A stretch of DNA of 64,000 nt from Aldrovandia affinis (GCA_029706075.1 JAINUG010000053.1:868001-932000), one strand, 5' to 3'; numbered from the stretch's first letter, positions 30,401 to 42,124 are shown. Notes: generated from the letters alone by a model not told the origin. A program made the numbers and translations.

Positions 30401-31306
30401 ATGCCCCCTGACAACAATACAGACTAATTACCAACTCACAGGTTCCTCCCACTAATCAACTACAGACACGGGTGCTATGCCTGTTAAAACAAAACCGATT
30501 GAAACGCTAAGTATCAATCAACTTTGAACTAAATCTTCTAAGCAGCGACTGAAGCTAGTAATCAAAACTAATAAACAGTAGAACAAAAGCAACAAGCTAC
30601 TAATTAAGCTAACAAAGTAACGAGAGCTGCTACTGCAACAAGTGAAAGCAGGCAGCGAACGCAGAAACTACACACAAAGTCTAACGCCGGGTAACCAACA
30701 CTTACTAGAACGCAATGAGATGACTCTTACCATGATAGAATGCACACTGTATTGAATGTTTATTTCCATGTGGGTGATAATGGTTGGGGAATCCAGTTTG
30801 GAATTTACGTTTTTCAGGTCGCGGCCAGATGAGAGTGGAGCTTGACGTGGTATGAGCAAGCTTGTGAAATGGTAGTGATAATTTTTGCTGAAAGTGGTGG
30901 GTTCACAATTGGCTAGATACAGCAGTTACTGCCTGCAAGCCTCATCTTATTTATCAAACAGAAATAAATGTTCCATATGTGAGGAGACAGAACTAAACCG
31001 TACATATTGGAGGTTCCAATTTAGTATTTGTTAAGATAGTTGAACCTACGTCTGTAGATTTTGATGAAGGTTGATCCACCAGATTGCTCTGCCTATCAAC
31101 GAATTTGGAGATTTAATCGATAATTGAGTATCCTGTGCAGTAATTATTATATTAAATCAAATAAATATAGTTTACATGTAGGATAAGTGAGGGGTTTTAA
31201 GGCGTAATACCACTTGTGTTCAGTATTCAGAGTGCTGAACTTTAAACAAGGGCATTTGACTGTTAAGGCTACAGGATTCAGAGAATAGACCATTTTTATT
31301 CTCACT
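30401..31306. other. Probable L2 5' region and unassigned hAT-flanking sequence
   Basis: No coding block was recognised. The first few hundred bases may be the 5' untranslated region of the L2; its 5' junction was not located. Confidence 0.35.
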
Positions 31307-31985
31307 TCAATGTTCTGACAAGAGTGTGGCTGTAACAGGCCACTGCTGCTCCAGTAGTTTGTCGATCATGTGGTAGGTGCTATTCCACCTCGTGCTGACA
31401 TCGTGAATCAGCCTATGCTCTGGGGTGTTCATCTGCTGCTGTTTGGACTTCAGCTTGGTATTAGCTAGCTCACATTTCCTGAAGTGTTCAACCAAGCACC
31501 TTGCTGGTCCTACTGCTTTGCTGATGCTGCTTTTAGAGCATTGTTGACAACCAGCTGGAGAGTGTGTCCAGTGCAGTGGAGAGAGGCACATCCATTATTC
31601 TCCTCCAGCATCCTCACTGCTGTCATGGACTACTGCTTTTATTTTGTTAAAACGAGTCTCAAACTTGGCAGCAACCTCCTCCAGCCTGATTGCTATATTG
31701 GCAGCAGTATGTTTTTCATCACCAATAAAATGGCAAAGTAACACCAAGGTAAGCCTCTGTTGCAAGGCTGGTCCAGGTATCAGTGGGCAGTGTAATGCTA
31801 CTCGTTGTTGCTTTAATGGCCCCTTTTACCTTCTGAAAAGTTATCTCCTACTTCTTTTCCATTAAGGTTGTGAAATGTGTTCTTGATGGTAGGGTGTATC
31901 CTGGGTTGAATGTTTGAACCATTTCACAAAAGCCTTGATCTTCCACCATGGAAAGAGGTCTCATGTCCTTGATTAACATGAGGGC
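31307..31985 (-). pseudogene. hAT transposase central region
   Basis: The frame 31591-31307 reads CLVEHFRKCELANTKLKSKQ followed by QQMNTPEHRLIHDVSTRWNS and TYHMIDKLLEQQWPVTATLL. The DVSTRWNSTY segment is a well-conserved hAT transposase landmark. Further upstream on the same strand, near 31640-31985, more pieces can be read with stops (INQGHETSF region, NPGYTLP-like positions and a CTGHTLQLVVNNALK stretch). It lies between the BED finger and the dimerisation domain of the same relic. Confidence 0.8.
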
Positions 31986-32120
31986 ACGGTGGTGCAGTTA
32001 GCACTGTCGCCTCACAGCAAAATTGGCAGGAACTTGTAGTTTCCTCCCACAGTCCAAAGAACTATTTTAAATTGCCCGTAGGAATTGAAAACGTTCCTTC
32101 AATCCATTACGAACGCATGC
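31986..32120 (+). repeat. Fragment of a common fish repeat
   Basis: The text GGCACGGTGGTGCAGTTAGC, CTGTCGCCTCACAGCAA, TTTCCTCCCACAGTCCAAAG and AAATTGCCCGTAGG matches a repeat widespread in fish genomes. The middle is deleted. Its class is not clear to me. Confidence 0.6.
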
Positions 32121-32255
32121 TGGGTTCCAGCACAGGGGTCTAAAGAGCCATGAAGATTATGCAAATTAGTCCGCTGATGCCAAACAACGCGACGGACTGA
32201 CATCATATTTGTGCGTCACTGCAACAACCTAGAACATGGAGGTTTGGTCATGTTA

Positions 32256-32718
32256 GGCGCGTTTCCACCAAAAATTGCCTATATTTCACTAAATCTTTAT
32301 TCGAAAATTTCACAAAATACATTTTTAGATTCAGTACGCCTTAGGCGATTTAACTAGGGTGGTCTAAATTAATTTAATAAAAAGTTTTTACATTTTATTT
32401 AATTCGGTCGCGTTTCTAAAAACCTGCCTCCCAGAAAGGCATTTAGTATGAAAAACAAAGCAAACCAAAACATACAACACAACGCCATGTAATTCAGTCA
32501 ACGCTGGAAAAGAGACAAACAGCGCTGCAAGCCCCACCTCCAAAAGTTCTGCAACATTCGAAAAGACCTACCTCCTGACTAGGAACATTTTGAGGGGTAA
32601 ATAAGTCCCCCGAGCTACATTCTGATGCTGGTTGCTGCTACTTCCGTTTCCTGATATGAAGACAATTAACATAAAGGTCCCAAGTTCCTGGGAAAAGTCC
32701 CTGCGGTGGAAACGCGCC
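32256..32718. mobile_element. MITE with GGCGCGTTTCCACC ends
   Basis: The 463-bp unit starts GGCGCGTTTCCACC and ends GGTGGAAACGCGCC, with TA on each side (32254-32255 and 32719-32720). There is no coding sequence. It is a non-autonomous DNA transposon of uncertain superfamily and sits within the hAT relic. Confidence 0.75.
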
Positions 32719-33348
32719 TATGGTCAGGATTGTGTCAGTGAGAACAGTTGCATGCTGGGGTGTACAAGTATTCTTCCTAAGAAGAAATTAATCCATAGTA
32801 TGGCTTTGTTTTTGACTGAGATAGGAAAATTGGACAAAGCACATGTAGTCTGTCTGTCTATCTGACTATCTCTCTACCATTTAGATTTAATTATTACTAA
32901 ATTATGTGATTTCCATATAGGCTATCTGAGGTGAGTTTCATATACTATTTCTAGCCTACTGAAATAATTAGATCACTGTGAGTGATTAGCCTATATACGT
33001 GAAATTAGTTTCTATATCGCATTCATTGTCTCAATGCGCTATTCAAATGCTTCAAAGTACCAATGGCCAGGGATGCCACTGGAGGTTTTAGAGGGGATTT
33101 ATTGTAAATAAAAAGCATGGAAAACATTTAATTACAACAACTCATTTTATAAATGCAATTTTTGGCATTGACCATGGCAGTTCTAGTGTTAATACTAGAC
33201 CTACTGCAGACACTATAGCTAACACAGTAATGTTAGTGCATAACAATAGTCTTTTGCTTTATTCATAAGGATGTTTTCTTAACATATCATAACAAAAACA
33301 CCTAAAGTTATCTCACACTAGCCTGTTTGCACGAATGCTAACATAACA

Positions 33349-33549
33349 TTATGCAAACATTCCCTCCATGCTAGCACTGTCATCCGCGCCAGGGTGTTTT
33401 CTTTTCATATGCTCAAGCATACATGTTGTGCTCCCATTTAACGTCAACTCCGTCTTGCATAAAATGCACGTGACCACATTTTTAGCTGGATTTTTCTCAA
33501 AGTGTTCCCACACTTTGCTGCACTTGGATTGTTTTGAAACTTCAGCCAT
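33349..33549 (-). pseudogene. BED zinc finger of a hAT transposase
   Basis: The 66-codon frame reads KCSKVWEHFEKNPAKNVVTC, ILCKTELTLNGSTTCMLEHM and KRKHPGADD. The pattern S.VW.HF, C..C, then H...KH is a BED-type zinc finger, the N-terminal DNA-binding domain of many hAT transposases. The aromatic W and F and the C2-H2 ligands are all present. It is upstream, in minus-strand sense, of the central and dimerisation blocks. A domesticated ZBED gene is possible but less likely given the relics downstream. Confidence 0.82.
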
Positions 33550-33600
33550 TTTCAGTCTTCTTTAAGATTTGCAGAAGACAAGAAGGCAAGAAACAGTGGC

Positions 33601-34080
33601 GCGCTGCCCTCTTTCGGTTGAAAGAGTCATTACTGAATAAAAGACCATTTTAAAAATGCAAACGACGAATCGACAATGGAAATATGTATTGATAATTTTT
33701 TATTGTCAAGGTTATCGATAATGTTGAATATTCGTTTCAGCCATAGCCTTCAGCGATGCCTTGAGGATCAGAAAGGAACTGTAGCTTCTTGAGAGAGGTA
33801 GAGAAAATGCATGTCTTTATCTATAGTATACTGTATGAATTAATCATGATGGATACATAGCTTCAGTGCTATTTTTTACTGTAGTTTGTGCACTTACTGT
33901 AGTGGGAGCACTTACAAGGGATCCAGTTGGTTCCTTTTCCTTTTCCTCTCTTTCCTCTAATACAGATCCCTGATTGCCCTGCTAAGCTTTTCTCCTTTTA
34001 TGTGTCATGCTTGTTAAATGTAATTCTCAGTGTTCATAATGTTATTTATTTTTGTTTTCTTTTGGAATTATTGCTTTTCT
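33601..34080. other. No gene that can be supported
   Basis: Nothing coding was recognised between the BED finger and the block A C-terminal piece. Confidence 0.4.
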
Positions 34081-34254
34081 TCAGAGTTAAAATCAGAGGA
34101 AGAGGGAAGCTGTGCTGCAAGGCCTACCGTACTTCATGAGAGAGGATCCTACTGACTTTTTCAAGACATGAGGTACGGAAAATGAATGCTGCAGCCCAAT
34201 TCCTTCCTACCATCATTACTGTTTATTGGTTTAGCCATCGGATAACCAATACAA

Positions 34255-34286
<32 letters not shown>

Positions 34287-34620
34287 CGAAGCCAGCTGAT
34301 GATGAGAACGTTGTTCTTTGAGGAGTCACGGTTGACATTCTGAGGGTAGCAGAAGGAACCGGTGCAGATGAGCTAATCCCAGCAGATGTGATTGATGTAG
34401 CTGTGGTGATTGAGGAGGGGCTGATTGTGATGCAAGAAGTGCATGATGTGCCAAAGGCCATTGCCATCTTAATTGGTCTCCAGTACGCACTGAACATTGA
34501 CTACCCAAAGGGACTAAGGTACACTTTTGAGGCAATTCAGCAAGTATTCATCAACATTGGTGGGAATAGCTACACTGCGAGTGCATGGACTCAAAAACAA
34601 ACTGTTACAATTAAGTGACA
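34081..34620 (+). pseudogene. Multicopy fish gene family, C-terminal block
   Basis: A piece at 34110-34170 reads LPYFMREDPTDFFKT. After about 150 bases containing a TC microsatellite (34254-34286), a long frame follows with VDILRVAEGTGADELIPADV, DVAVVIEEGLIVMQEVHDVP, ALNIDYPKGLRYTFEAIQQV and FINIGGN, ending at TAA/TGA near 34618. These resemble the last quarter of predicted SAMD3-like fish proteins that start with block A, and the strand is the same as in the copies at 11.6 and 22.1 kb. It may be the 3' end of copy 2, separated by the hAT, L2 and Harbinger insertions. Function is unknown. Confidence 0.55.
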
Positions 34621-35640
34621 GCAAGCGACATGGAGTAAATGCATGTCAGTCCTGTGCAACTTTTCCATTTTGAAATAGAAGATTATTGCACTAGATTGTT
34701 TTGACTCTATAGAGCAAGAGACGTATTTGTGTTTTATTTTCCAGTGTCAATAAGATCATTATGTTTATGTTCTATTAAACAGTTTTTGGGGAAAGCAGCT
34801 GTTCAACATGTAGTAAATGTGGAAGATTTCTGATGCACATGCATGCCATTACTACACACCATACTGCAGACACTTTTTAGTAGGTAAAGCACTACAAAAG
34901 CTTCAGTGAAAAGCATCAAGTTAGTGTTGGCAGTGGCAACATAAACTAATTTAAGTGAGAAGATTTTGAACAAATTCAAAATGAGAAGAAGAAGCTCAAT
35001 CCAGACAGGACAGAATCCCTATTTCTTGGTGAACTCTGAACAAGATTCTTTCAAGTTAACATGCAAGGATCCTTTCCAAATGTGCATGAGTTCATGCAGA
35101 AATAGTCATTTGTCTATATGGTGTAATGACATGTATGTGAATCTCAAATATTCCAAACAAATACATTTGCTGCAAGTTGAACAGAGTTGATTTAGCTTTA
35201 GATTACTGCACTTGCTGTAGAAAGTTAAGGGGCGACGAGAGCGTAGGAAGTGTAATGTAATGTTTTGGTGCATTATTGGAACATGCTAGTAGTTAGAACA
35301 TAGTGTCCCATGATTGATGTCTCCTTCCTAGTTGTGCAGGAGAGAGACGTGTTCCGTAGTTGAGGCCCCTTTCTTTGATGCGGCCAACACCTGGCCTGCA
35401 GAGTTGAGGCCTCCTGGCACAGGGGGTTTTGTTCCCCACCAGATCACCCTTTATGGCACCTCCCCCAGAATACAGATTGCTTCAAATAGTTGTTTATTTA
35501 ACAATTTTCCTCAGAATGATGTGAAATACAGAAGATCCACAGCAGTCTTGTGTGATGAGGTATTTATCACATCTGCCCTAGCAATCTGTTTCATATGTGC
35601 CCATTAATATTGTCACCAAACTGGGACCTAACTCCATGTG
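34621..35640. other. No gene that can be supported
   Basis: Short frames such as 34966-35190 show no recognisable domain. No clear repeat was seen. Confidence 0.4.
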
Positions 35641-35647
35641 TTTGAGT

Positions 35648-36127
35648 TAAGAGGTGGTCTGGGTGTACCAAAATGCGAACAACGAAACTTGCACAGTGCC
35701 AAATGTTTTCATTGGCACACGCCCCATTGCGCTGCCCAACCCAACCCATGTTGACGCAAATGCCTTTATTGCCAGTTTCGTCTGTCGCAAACGGAATATT
35801 CCCCATCTCCGCCGAGTTTGGCAATTTCGTGGTGCGCAGTAATATATGCCATTTAGCAGACGCTTTTATCCAAAGCGACTTACAGTAGTGAATGCATACA
35901 TTTTCAGTATATGTGGCCCCAGTGGGAATTGAACCCACAACCTAAGCGTTGCCAACGCTGTGCTCTACCAACTGAGCCACAGAGAACCACGGCTCTGAAG
36001 TGAAGATGTTTGCGCGACTATGGGTTGGGCAGCGCGATAGGGAGTGTGACAATGAAAACAGTCGGGCGCTATGCAAATTTGGTGTCAAATAATGAGTTTG
36101 CATTAACGTCCAACTAGACCACCTCTT
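35648..36127. mobile_element. MITE with AAGAGGTGGTCT ends, carrying a SINE
   Basis: The left end reads TTAAGAGGTGGTCTGG. The right end at about 36114-36127 reads AGACCACCTCTTAG, its reverse complement. A nested SINE lies at 35842-35990. The left about 110 bases are repeated at 37182-37288. There is no coding sequence. Confidence 0.65.
35842..35990 (-). repeat. Short tRNA-derived SINE (second member)
   Basis: On the minus strand the head GTGGCTCAGTTGGTAGAGCA, the B box GGTTCAATTCCCAC and the tail GTCGCTTTGGATAAAAGCG match the SINE at 12651-12799. It is a repeat, not a tRNA gene. Confidence 0.85.
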
Positions 36128-36129
36128 AG

Positions 36130-37170
36130 CGCAAATGCTGGCGCTCTGTGCAATTTGTTGACTTTATTGATGCGCACATATGACCATAAGGTTATCTGAA
36201 ATCACATGAGAATGTTTTGTGAATATTGTGAATTTCCCCCCACGTTGAGGCAAATCGTCCAATCCATGGGTAACTTGCAAGCGTAATCAATTAAGCTAAA
36301 AACTATTTCACCACAGCTTGTGGTTATTCAATGCATGGACATGAAAGACTGAAGCCAGCAGGCCATCCATCGCTACCATTCAGTAAGATACACCTGTTAA
36401 ATAAATATATGTTTGTATGCACATTGTTTTTCTTATGTGAAAGGGTTTTATTCTTTCCATTTGCACTACAGAAAATGGAGTACATAATTGGACGCCGAAG
36501 GCGATACCGTGAGCGTTACCCTGGGTTTGGTAGCCGGTGTTGGCCAGATGGCTATCAGTTCGGCTGTACATGCAGTTTCTTCCAGTCTTGTCCAACATGC
36601 AACCCGACAGCCAGCAGAGTAAACAGGTATTACTTTTCCTACACCCGACAGCCAGCAGAGAACTAAACAGGATTTTTTTACATTAACTTAGAAGAAATTA
36701 AACGTCGGGTTTCGTTTTTTAAGTTGGAAAGCCTACAAATAAGGAAACAGGGATGGTAAAATAAAACACTTTCTTTTAACAATGTAGGTCTCAAAATATA
36801 AACTCAAATCATGAAAATAACAAATTAATGTAATGTTTTCCCCCTCTGATTCACGCGCCAACTTTTCCGCACCTCCTCGCTCTCCTCTTTTGAGAAGCGC
36901 TCCTGGCGCAGAAGGCCAAAACTGTCATGCATGTCAGGAAATTGCCAATTTGCTATAGCGTTTGCATACTGGTATTTAAAGGGATAGAAAATAGGTGTGC
37001 TGATTGGCCATTATGAAACCAAACCCCCACCACACACACATGTATTTTAAAAAAGTTAATCCAACCTCTTTTACAACTGCGCTGGAGGTGCGCTTTCGTC
37101 CTAAATCATGAAATTACCAAAATTGCGTTAGACACGCCCTACCGACACCGTCCTATTTCACCAAAATAGG
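36130..37170. other. No gene that can be supported
   Basis: The frame 36331-36666 has a basic, cysteine-containing stretch (IIGRRRRYRERYPGFGSRCW), but no family is recognised and the 15-bp CGACAGCCAGCAGAG is duplicated within it. I treat it as non-coding. Confidence 0.35.
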
Positions 37171-37171
37171 G

Positions 37172-37288
37172 CACCATGTGTTTGAGTTAAGAGGTGGTCT
37201 GGGTGTACGAAAATGCAAACAACGAAACATGCAACAAACATTGCGCTGCCCAACCCAACCCATGTTGACGCAAATGCCTTTATTGCCA
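37172..37288 (+). repeat. Partial second copy of the 35648 MITE
   Basis: CATGTGTTTGAGTTAAGAGG, TGGTCTGGGTGTACGAAAAT and CCCATGTTGACGCAAATGCC repeat the sequence at 35635-35780, with a deletion of about 30 bases. The opposite end was not found, so the copy is truncated. Confidence 0.75.
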
Positions 37289-37483
37289 AAAACAAAACTA
37301 CCAAACAATAAATATTCAATTTGCGATTACTAAAACTATAACTACTATTACACTATTGTTCAGGTGTGTTTTTGCTAGCGTCCTCTCCAAACTAGAGCCC
37401 AATTGCAATTTATTTGGTAAAAACGTTTCTAAAGCAAATTAGAAAAGCATGATTGTGTCTACATAACATCACATGACACCTAA

Positions 37484-37926
37484 CAAAAAGTTAGGAAATT
37501 TGTGTTTGGTAGATTATTTCTCTGTTGTAACAATGCTTCTTGGCAATAAATTGTATACCGTTGGAAAGCCTGTTTATTTCCCTATTAAATGGTGGGTTCA
37601 GTCAGAGTGGTGACAGAGATGAGTAAATGTAAAATGGTGCTAAATTGCTAATTAGCCCTTGATTAGCTGGCTACCTTGTCCATTTGCATGGCCACAATAA
37701 TACACCTTGGCATGTTAACCTGTCTAGGTTGAAAGCTGAAGTTGTGTGCGAAAAGTAGTCTGCCTATTCATTAGTTAGCTAGTTAGTAGTAGTTAAATAA
37801 CGAAACATCAAACAAAAAGTTCGGAAATTCGTGTTTGGTAAATTATTTATCTGTTGTAACAATGCTTCTTGGCAATACATTTTATACCATTGGAAAGCCT
37901 GTTTATTTCCCTTTTAAATGGTACCC
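37484..37926 (+). repeat. Pair of about 115-bp direct repeats
   Basis: The units at about 37484-37599 and 37813-37926 share TAACAATGCTTCTTGGCAAT, GGAAAGCCTGTTTATTTCCC and TTAAATGGT. They are about 90 percent alike by eye and 329 bases apart. The class is unknown. Confidence 0.75.
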
Positions 37927-38034
37927 CATTTGTAAGGAACATGCATTTGTGGGATGAGCAGCACAGCTGAGTATATGGGTTGCGCCCATGAAAAATTTGC
38001 CTCTGCCAATGCCAAACAGCTTTTTAAAAATCAT

Positions 38035-39199
38035 TTTTCTGCCGTCACAAAAGTTGGAAAGAACACACTAAACTATAGTGACAAATTGTTTTGCCAATGT
38101 GCGTTTGTTCATCAAGGTCTTGGTTATGTAAGGGTGTGAAAATAGTTTAGCACATATGAGATCTAAATAGCTAAAAACCTGTTTTTATCAGAACTGGTCA
38201 CATTTATTTCAGGCTGTGGGAGGGCTATATGCTAATTTACTGAATATTCATGATCCACACCTGAAAGATCTGCCAGATGGGTCATCTCTCTCTCAAAGGC
38301 CATCAGACAAAGACATCTTGCAGAGTACGCATTTCTTGTGACCAACAGAAGCCAGTTTGCCAACATCCAGAGTCTGTTTGGCAGTGGGCACAGGCACATG
38401 ATCAAAAGTAGCACGTTTTCTGGGTTTAAGATATTTATCTTTAAACGTCTGTAGGAAAACGAAAGCAAAATCCGTGTCTGCGAAGACACGGAAAGACATA
38501 AACAAAACGAAACAAAATAACCAACGATCAGGAACAAACAATACGTATCCAAAATCTCAGAATAAACTAAACGCTGGGAATCTAAACAACAATACGCACA
38601 CAAACAAACAAGTTTTCGAGAGGCAAGAAACATTAATCCCAATAGGTATTATCAAGCTAAGCTAGATAATGTCCAAGCGCCGAAACAGAATGCCAGCTGG
38701 TTAAATATCCTCCCGTTAATTATTCGCAGCAGTCCGCAATGATTCCGATTGTTTCCGTAAGACGCGGAATTCATATATTTTCACGAGTATTTAAAAACAT
38801 GGTAAATAAAATAAATATCAGCATGCACCGTCTGTTGCTGGCAGATCGCAACCGTAAACACAGACAAGATGCGATATAATGTCGGGACATTGTTTACGCT
38901 GCGATTTCACACATGGCCCCATGCCCCTGCTCGAGACTAGCACCTAGTTACCATGTCAATAGAAGGGGGACGGTACTAACAGGTAAAAAAGAGAGGAAAA
39001 GGCAAGGTTTACTTTTGGTCTAATTAACCTAATTTAAAAATCTCATATTATTTGCCAGTGCTCAAATCTGAAAGTCACGATTCTAAGGTTTCTGTCAATG
39101 TTTTTGCCGCGTGTGCATGATAAAATCTCGTGACGTTAGAAATAGTAATATACTTTTATTGCTGCTGGGATCGTCGGCGATCCCGTCGACCTCAGGGGG
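38035..39199 (-). mobile_element. piggyBac-type transposon, copy 2, left end missing
   Basis: It matches the right two thirds of the copies at 5299 and 42125 and ends GACCTCAGGGGG followed by TTAA (39200-39203). The left TTAA end is absent. The minus-strand frames 38541-38293 read KPRKRATFDHVPVPTAKQTL and GHKKCVLCKM, the piggyBac C-terminal cysteine region, cut by a deletion. No catalytic core is present. Confidence 0.75.
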
Positions 39200-39439
39200 T
39201 TAAAGGCATTCTGAATTTGTGAACCTAATAAATAGCATCATATGTCAATCTGTCATAACAAAATTAAAATGTGCACTATAACTGTTCTTCAACTGTTTTT
39301 ATGTTATACAAGATAAAAAAGTATATTTGCAAACATTTCAAACAGAGTATACTATTAACACAGAATGATTAATAATCAAACATCTGATCTGTGGCGACAT
39401 GTCCCTTATATATTAAAACACTGACAACAGGTCAGCAAT

Positions 39440-40660
39440 CTCATTCTCATTCTGCCAGCCAAGCAGGCAACCTCTGGAGGCAAGTGCTCCAGTAATTCAC
39501 ATGTGCTGGGTCTGGGGTCCCTGGAGGAACTGGTGGCTGGTGACCAGGGGGTGCAGGAACAGGCAACTGGCTGAAACTGGTGACAGCGAGAACAGCTGAC
39601 GCTGGTGTGGCAGATGGCTGGCGAGGCACAAGCATTGCTGGTGAACCTGGTAGCTGGCTGCAGGCTGGTGTGGAGCCAGATGGTACTCCCTGCCTAACAA
39701 ATGGTGAAGAACAGTGCAAGGCCCCTTCCAGTCACAATCAAACTTTGTGGAGTGTCCCTTCTTCCGGCGAGGGTTAACGCTCTCACCTGGCTGGAATGCA
39801 CTGCAATTCACTGCTTGCATCTGCAATCCTGCAGCTGGTGTACATAATCCAGGCCCGGTTGGTGGGGTAGCTCTGGATCTGTTGGCCTGTCAAAGATAAG
39901 GTTGACCGGGGTGCACAGCTCTCGGTCCAGCTTGAATGCTGTGGGGGTGCAAGTGGTGGACTCCTGCATGGCTGACCTGTAAGCCAAGCAAATGCACAAG
40001 GGGGATATGAGCGTCCCAGTCACGTTAGACAGCTAGAGGTGACAGGGCCAGCTGGCTGGTGAGCGTCTGGTTAAAGCACTCAACAAGCCCGTCAACTTGA
40101 GGGTGGAGTGGCGTGTTGTGTGTCATGCAGATGGACCAGGGACGACATACCTTGCTGAACACCTGGCTTTCAAAGTTACGCCCATGGTCGCTGTACAGTT
40201 CTTCCGGCAACCCAAACCGGGTGAAAATCCCCTCCAGCATCCACTTGCTACCGCCACCTCTTGGAAAGGAACCGCATACGCCTCCAGCCACTTCATGAAA
40301 TAGTCCATGGTGGTGAGCATGTAGCAATTCCTCGCCTCCGACACCAGAAACCAGGCACCCAGAAAATCAATAGCTACACTCTCCATGGGGGCACTGCTGA
40401 CCATCTGGTGGAGTGGCACCTTCGAACAACCCACCGGGCCCTTCTTTGCGGTGCACAGGTCACAGTGGTGGCAGAAGGTGGCCATGTCTCGTGGGCAGCA
40501 GGCCCAGTAGAACCGCTCCCAGAGCTGCTTGAGGGTCTTGCTTACCCTTACTTACTATGGTTCTGTGGACCAGCTGGGGGACTGTGGCCCAGAGACTGAC
40601 TGGGGTGAGCAACTCCAGGTGAACGACCCCGCTCTCCAGATCCAGATCTAATCAGAATTG
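39440..40660 (-). pseudogene. Gypsy-type retrotransposon integrase remnant
   Basis: The minus-strand frames in order are: 40485-40123 with zinc-binding-like CHHCDLCTAKKGPVG, then PMESVAIDFLGAW with the first core Asp and YMLTTMDYFMKWLEAYAVP; 40327-40025 with IFTRFGLPEELYSDHGRNFE (second Asp) and HPQVDGLVECFNQTL (the Glu); and 39826-39497 with the C-terminal RRKKGHSTKFDCDWKGPCTV chromodomain-side segment. The order matches a Ty3/gypsy integrase. Frames shift between pieces and no LTRs, gag or reverse transcriptase are present, so it is an isolated relic. Confidence 0.85.
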
Positions 40661-41062
40661 TATTGTTACCTTCCACACACACACACAAACACACACTTGT
40701 ACCTGTACTTGTTTATGTAAATGTTTCATTTAAGAACTAATATCTATTATAAATACAACCTACTCCTCACATTTGTAAGAACAAAAAAAGTATATAGATA
40801 CTTAAAATGAAATAAAAATTGAAAAATATGACTCTAAAATTGCTACAGAGTTCAGTGGCTGAGAATGGAGTAATAGTGCATCATTCAACAATATCAAGAG
40901 CACTGCATAATACTGGCCTGTATGGCAGGATGGCAACAAAAGCCATTACATAAAACAAAACTTCTTACAGCCCACTTGGAGTTTGCTAGACAGGGCATGA
41001 GTGATCCCGCTAAGATGTGGGGAAAGGTTTTGTGGTCAGATGAGACTAAAATAAAGCTGTGG

Positions 41063-41690
41063 AAGGTGTGGGTCTCAGCAGCGGAATCGGGGCGATTAAC
41101 AGCCATGCCTACTGGCAGAGCAGCCAGAGCACACACCTGTCTTGTGTCACACAGACTTTTGGCACTGTTTTGCCGCTTCCGTTAAACTATCAAAATGTTT
41201 TATTTCAGATTGTTCAAACACAAACTATAAGTTGCAAGCACAAGTCATTGCTTACAGATACGAAAAGCTTTTGGCATTAATTTGAGCCCATATGCCGTGA
41301 CCAGTGTTGGACGTTGAAACCACTAGACCACACGGGAGGCCTTGCTCTCTTTAGTAGGTGGCTGCAACCAGGAAGCAGAAGACTGAAAAGAGCGAGAGTA
41401 TTACCTGTGCAGCTGAAAAGTTGCAGAGGTTGTGTGTTTGTTCATTGTTTTGCCGAAAGGCTTAGTTCAGTTAGTTTCTTATTTTTGTTTATTGTTTTTG
41501 TCCCAAACTTGCGAGGGCGACAGCCTAAGGTTTTGTATTATTTTGTTTATATTGCACTCTCGATCTCGTTCTCTTTCCTGTATCTGGGAGAGAGAGAAAA
41601 AGAAAAAGAAAATAAAGATCCGGTCTTTTGACCATAAAATCCTGCTGCTCTGTTCTCATTCGGGGATTGTCACATGGCGTGAGACAAGAG
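41063..41690 (+). mobile_element. Probable LTR-type insertion in Tc1, with a SINE-head remnant
   Basis: This about 625-bp block interrupts the Tc1 transposase between KIKLW and the next codons. It contains a segment (41293-41345, ending CCACACGGGAGGCC) resembling the reversed tRNA-like head of SINE family 1 (compare 58600-58622). It has an AATAAA signal near 41610 and the ending GGGATTGTCACA. That resembles the 3' half of an LTR, but I see no clean duplication, so the class is uncertain. Confidence 0.4.
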
Positions 41691-42124
41691 TTTTTTTGCC
41701 AAAATGCAAAGCGTTATGTATGGCGTAATCCTAAAACCGCTTATGCCCCACATAACACAATCCCTACAGTGAAGCATGGTGGTAGCAGTATCATGCTATG
41801 GAGATGCTTCTCTTCAGCAGGGACTGGGAAACTTGCCAGAATAGAAAGAATAATGGACGGAGCAAAGTACATGCAGATACTGCAAGAACCTATTTCAGTC
41901 TCACAAAAAACTGAAGCTGGGGAAAAAATTCACCTTTCAGCAGGACAACGATACAAAGCACAGGGCCAAAGCTACATTGGAGTGGCTCAAGATAAGAAAA
42001 GGTGAATGTCCTTGAGTGGCCCAGTCAAAGTCCTGACCTGAACCCGATCAAGAATCTGTGGCACAACTTGAACATTTCTGTCCATAAGCAATATCCAAGC
42101 AACTTCAGACAGCTGGAGAAATTC

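Larger units (their letters stand above)
26560..33600 (-). mobile_element. Decayed hAT transposon, split by L2 and other insertions
   Basis: Three separate minus-strand blocks lie in the right order for one hAT transposase: a BED zinc finger (33549-33349), a central region (about 31985-31307) and the C-terminal dimerisation domain (27176-26789). The gap between the last two is filled mainly by the L2 LINE at 27412-30400. The gap between the first two holds a repeat fragment (31985) and a MITE (32256). I could not identify the terminal inverted repeats, so the outer limits are approximate. Confidence 0.65.

Noticed and set aside
33927..34139. Phe/Leu-rich ORF that could look like a membrane protein
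   Set aside because: It arises from a T/C-rich stretch. The only supported coding there is the family C-terminal block in another frame.
36331..36666. 111-codon ORF with a basic and Cys-containing stretch
   Set aside because: There is no recognisable family, a 15-bp duplication lies inside, and there is no supporting context.
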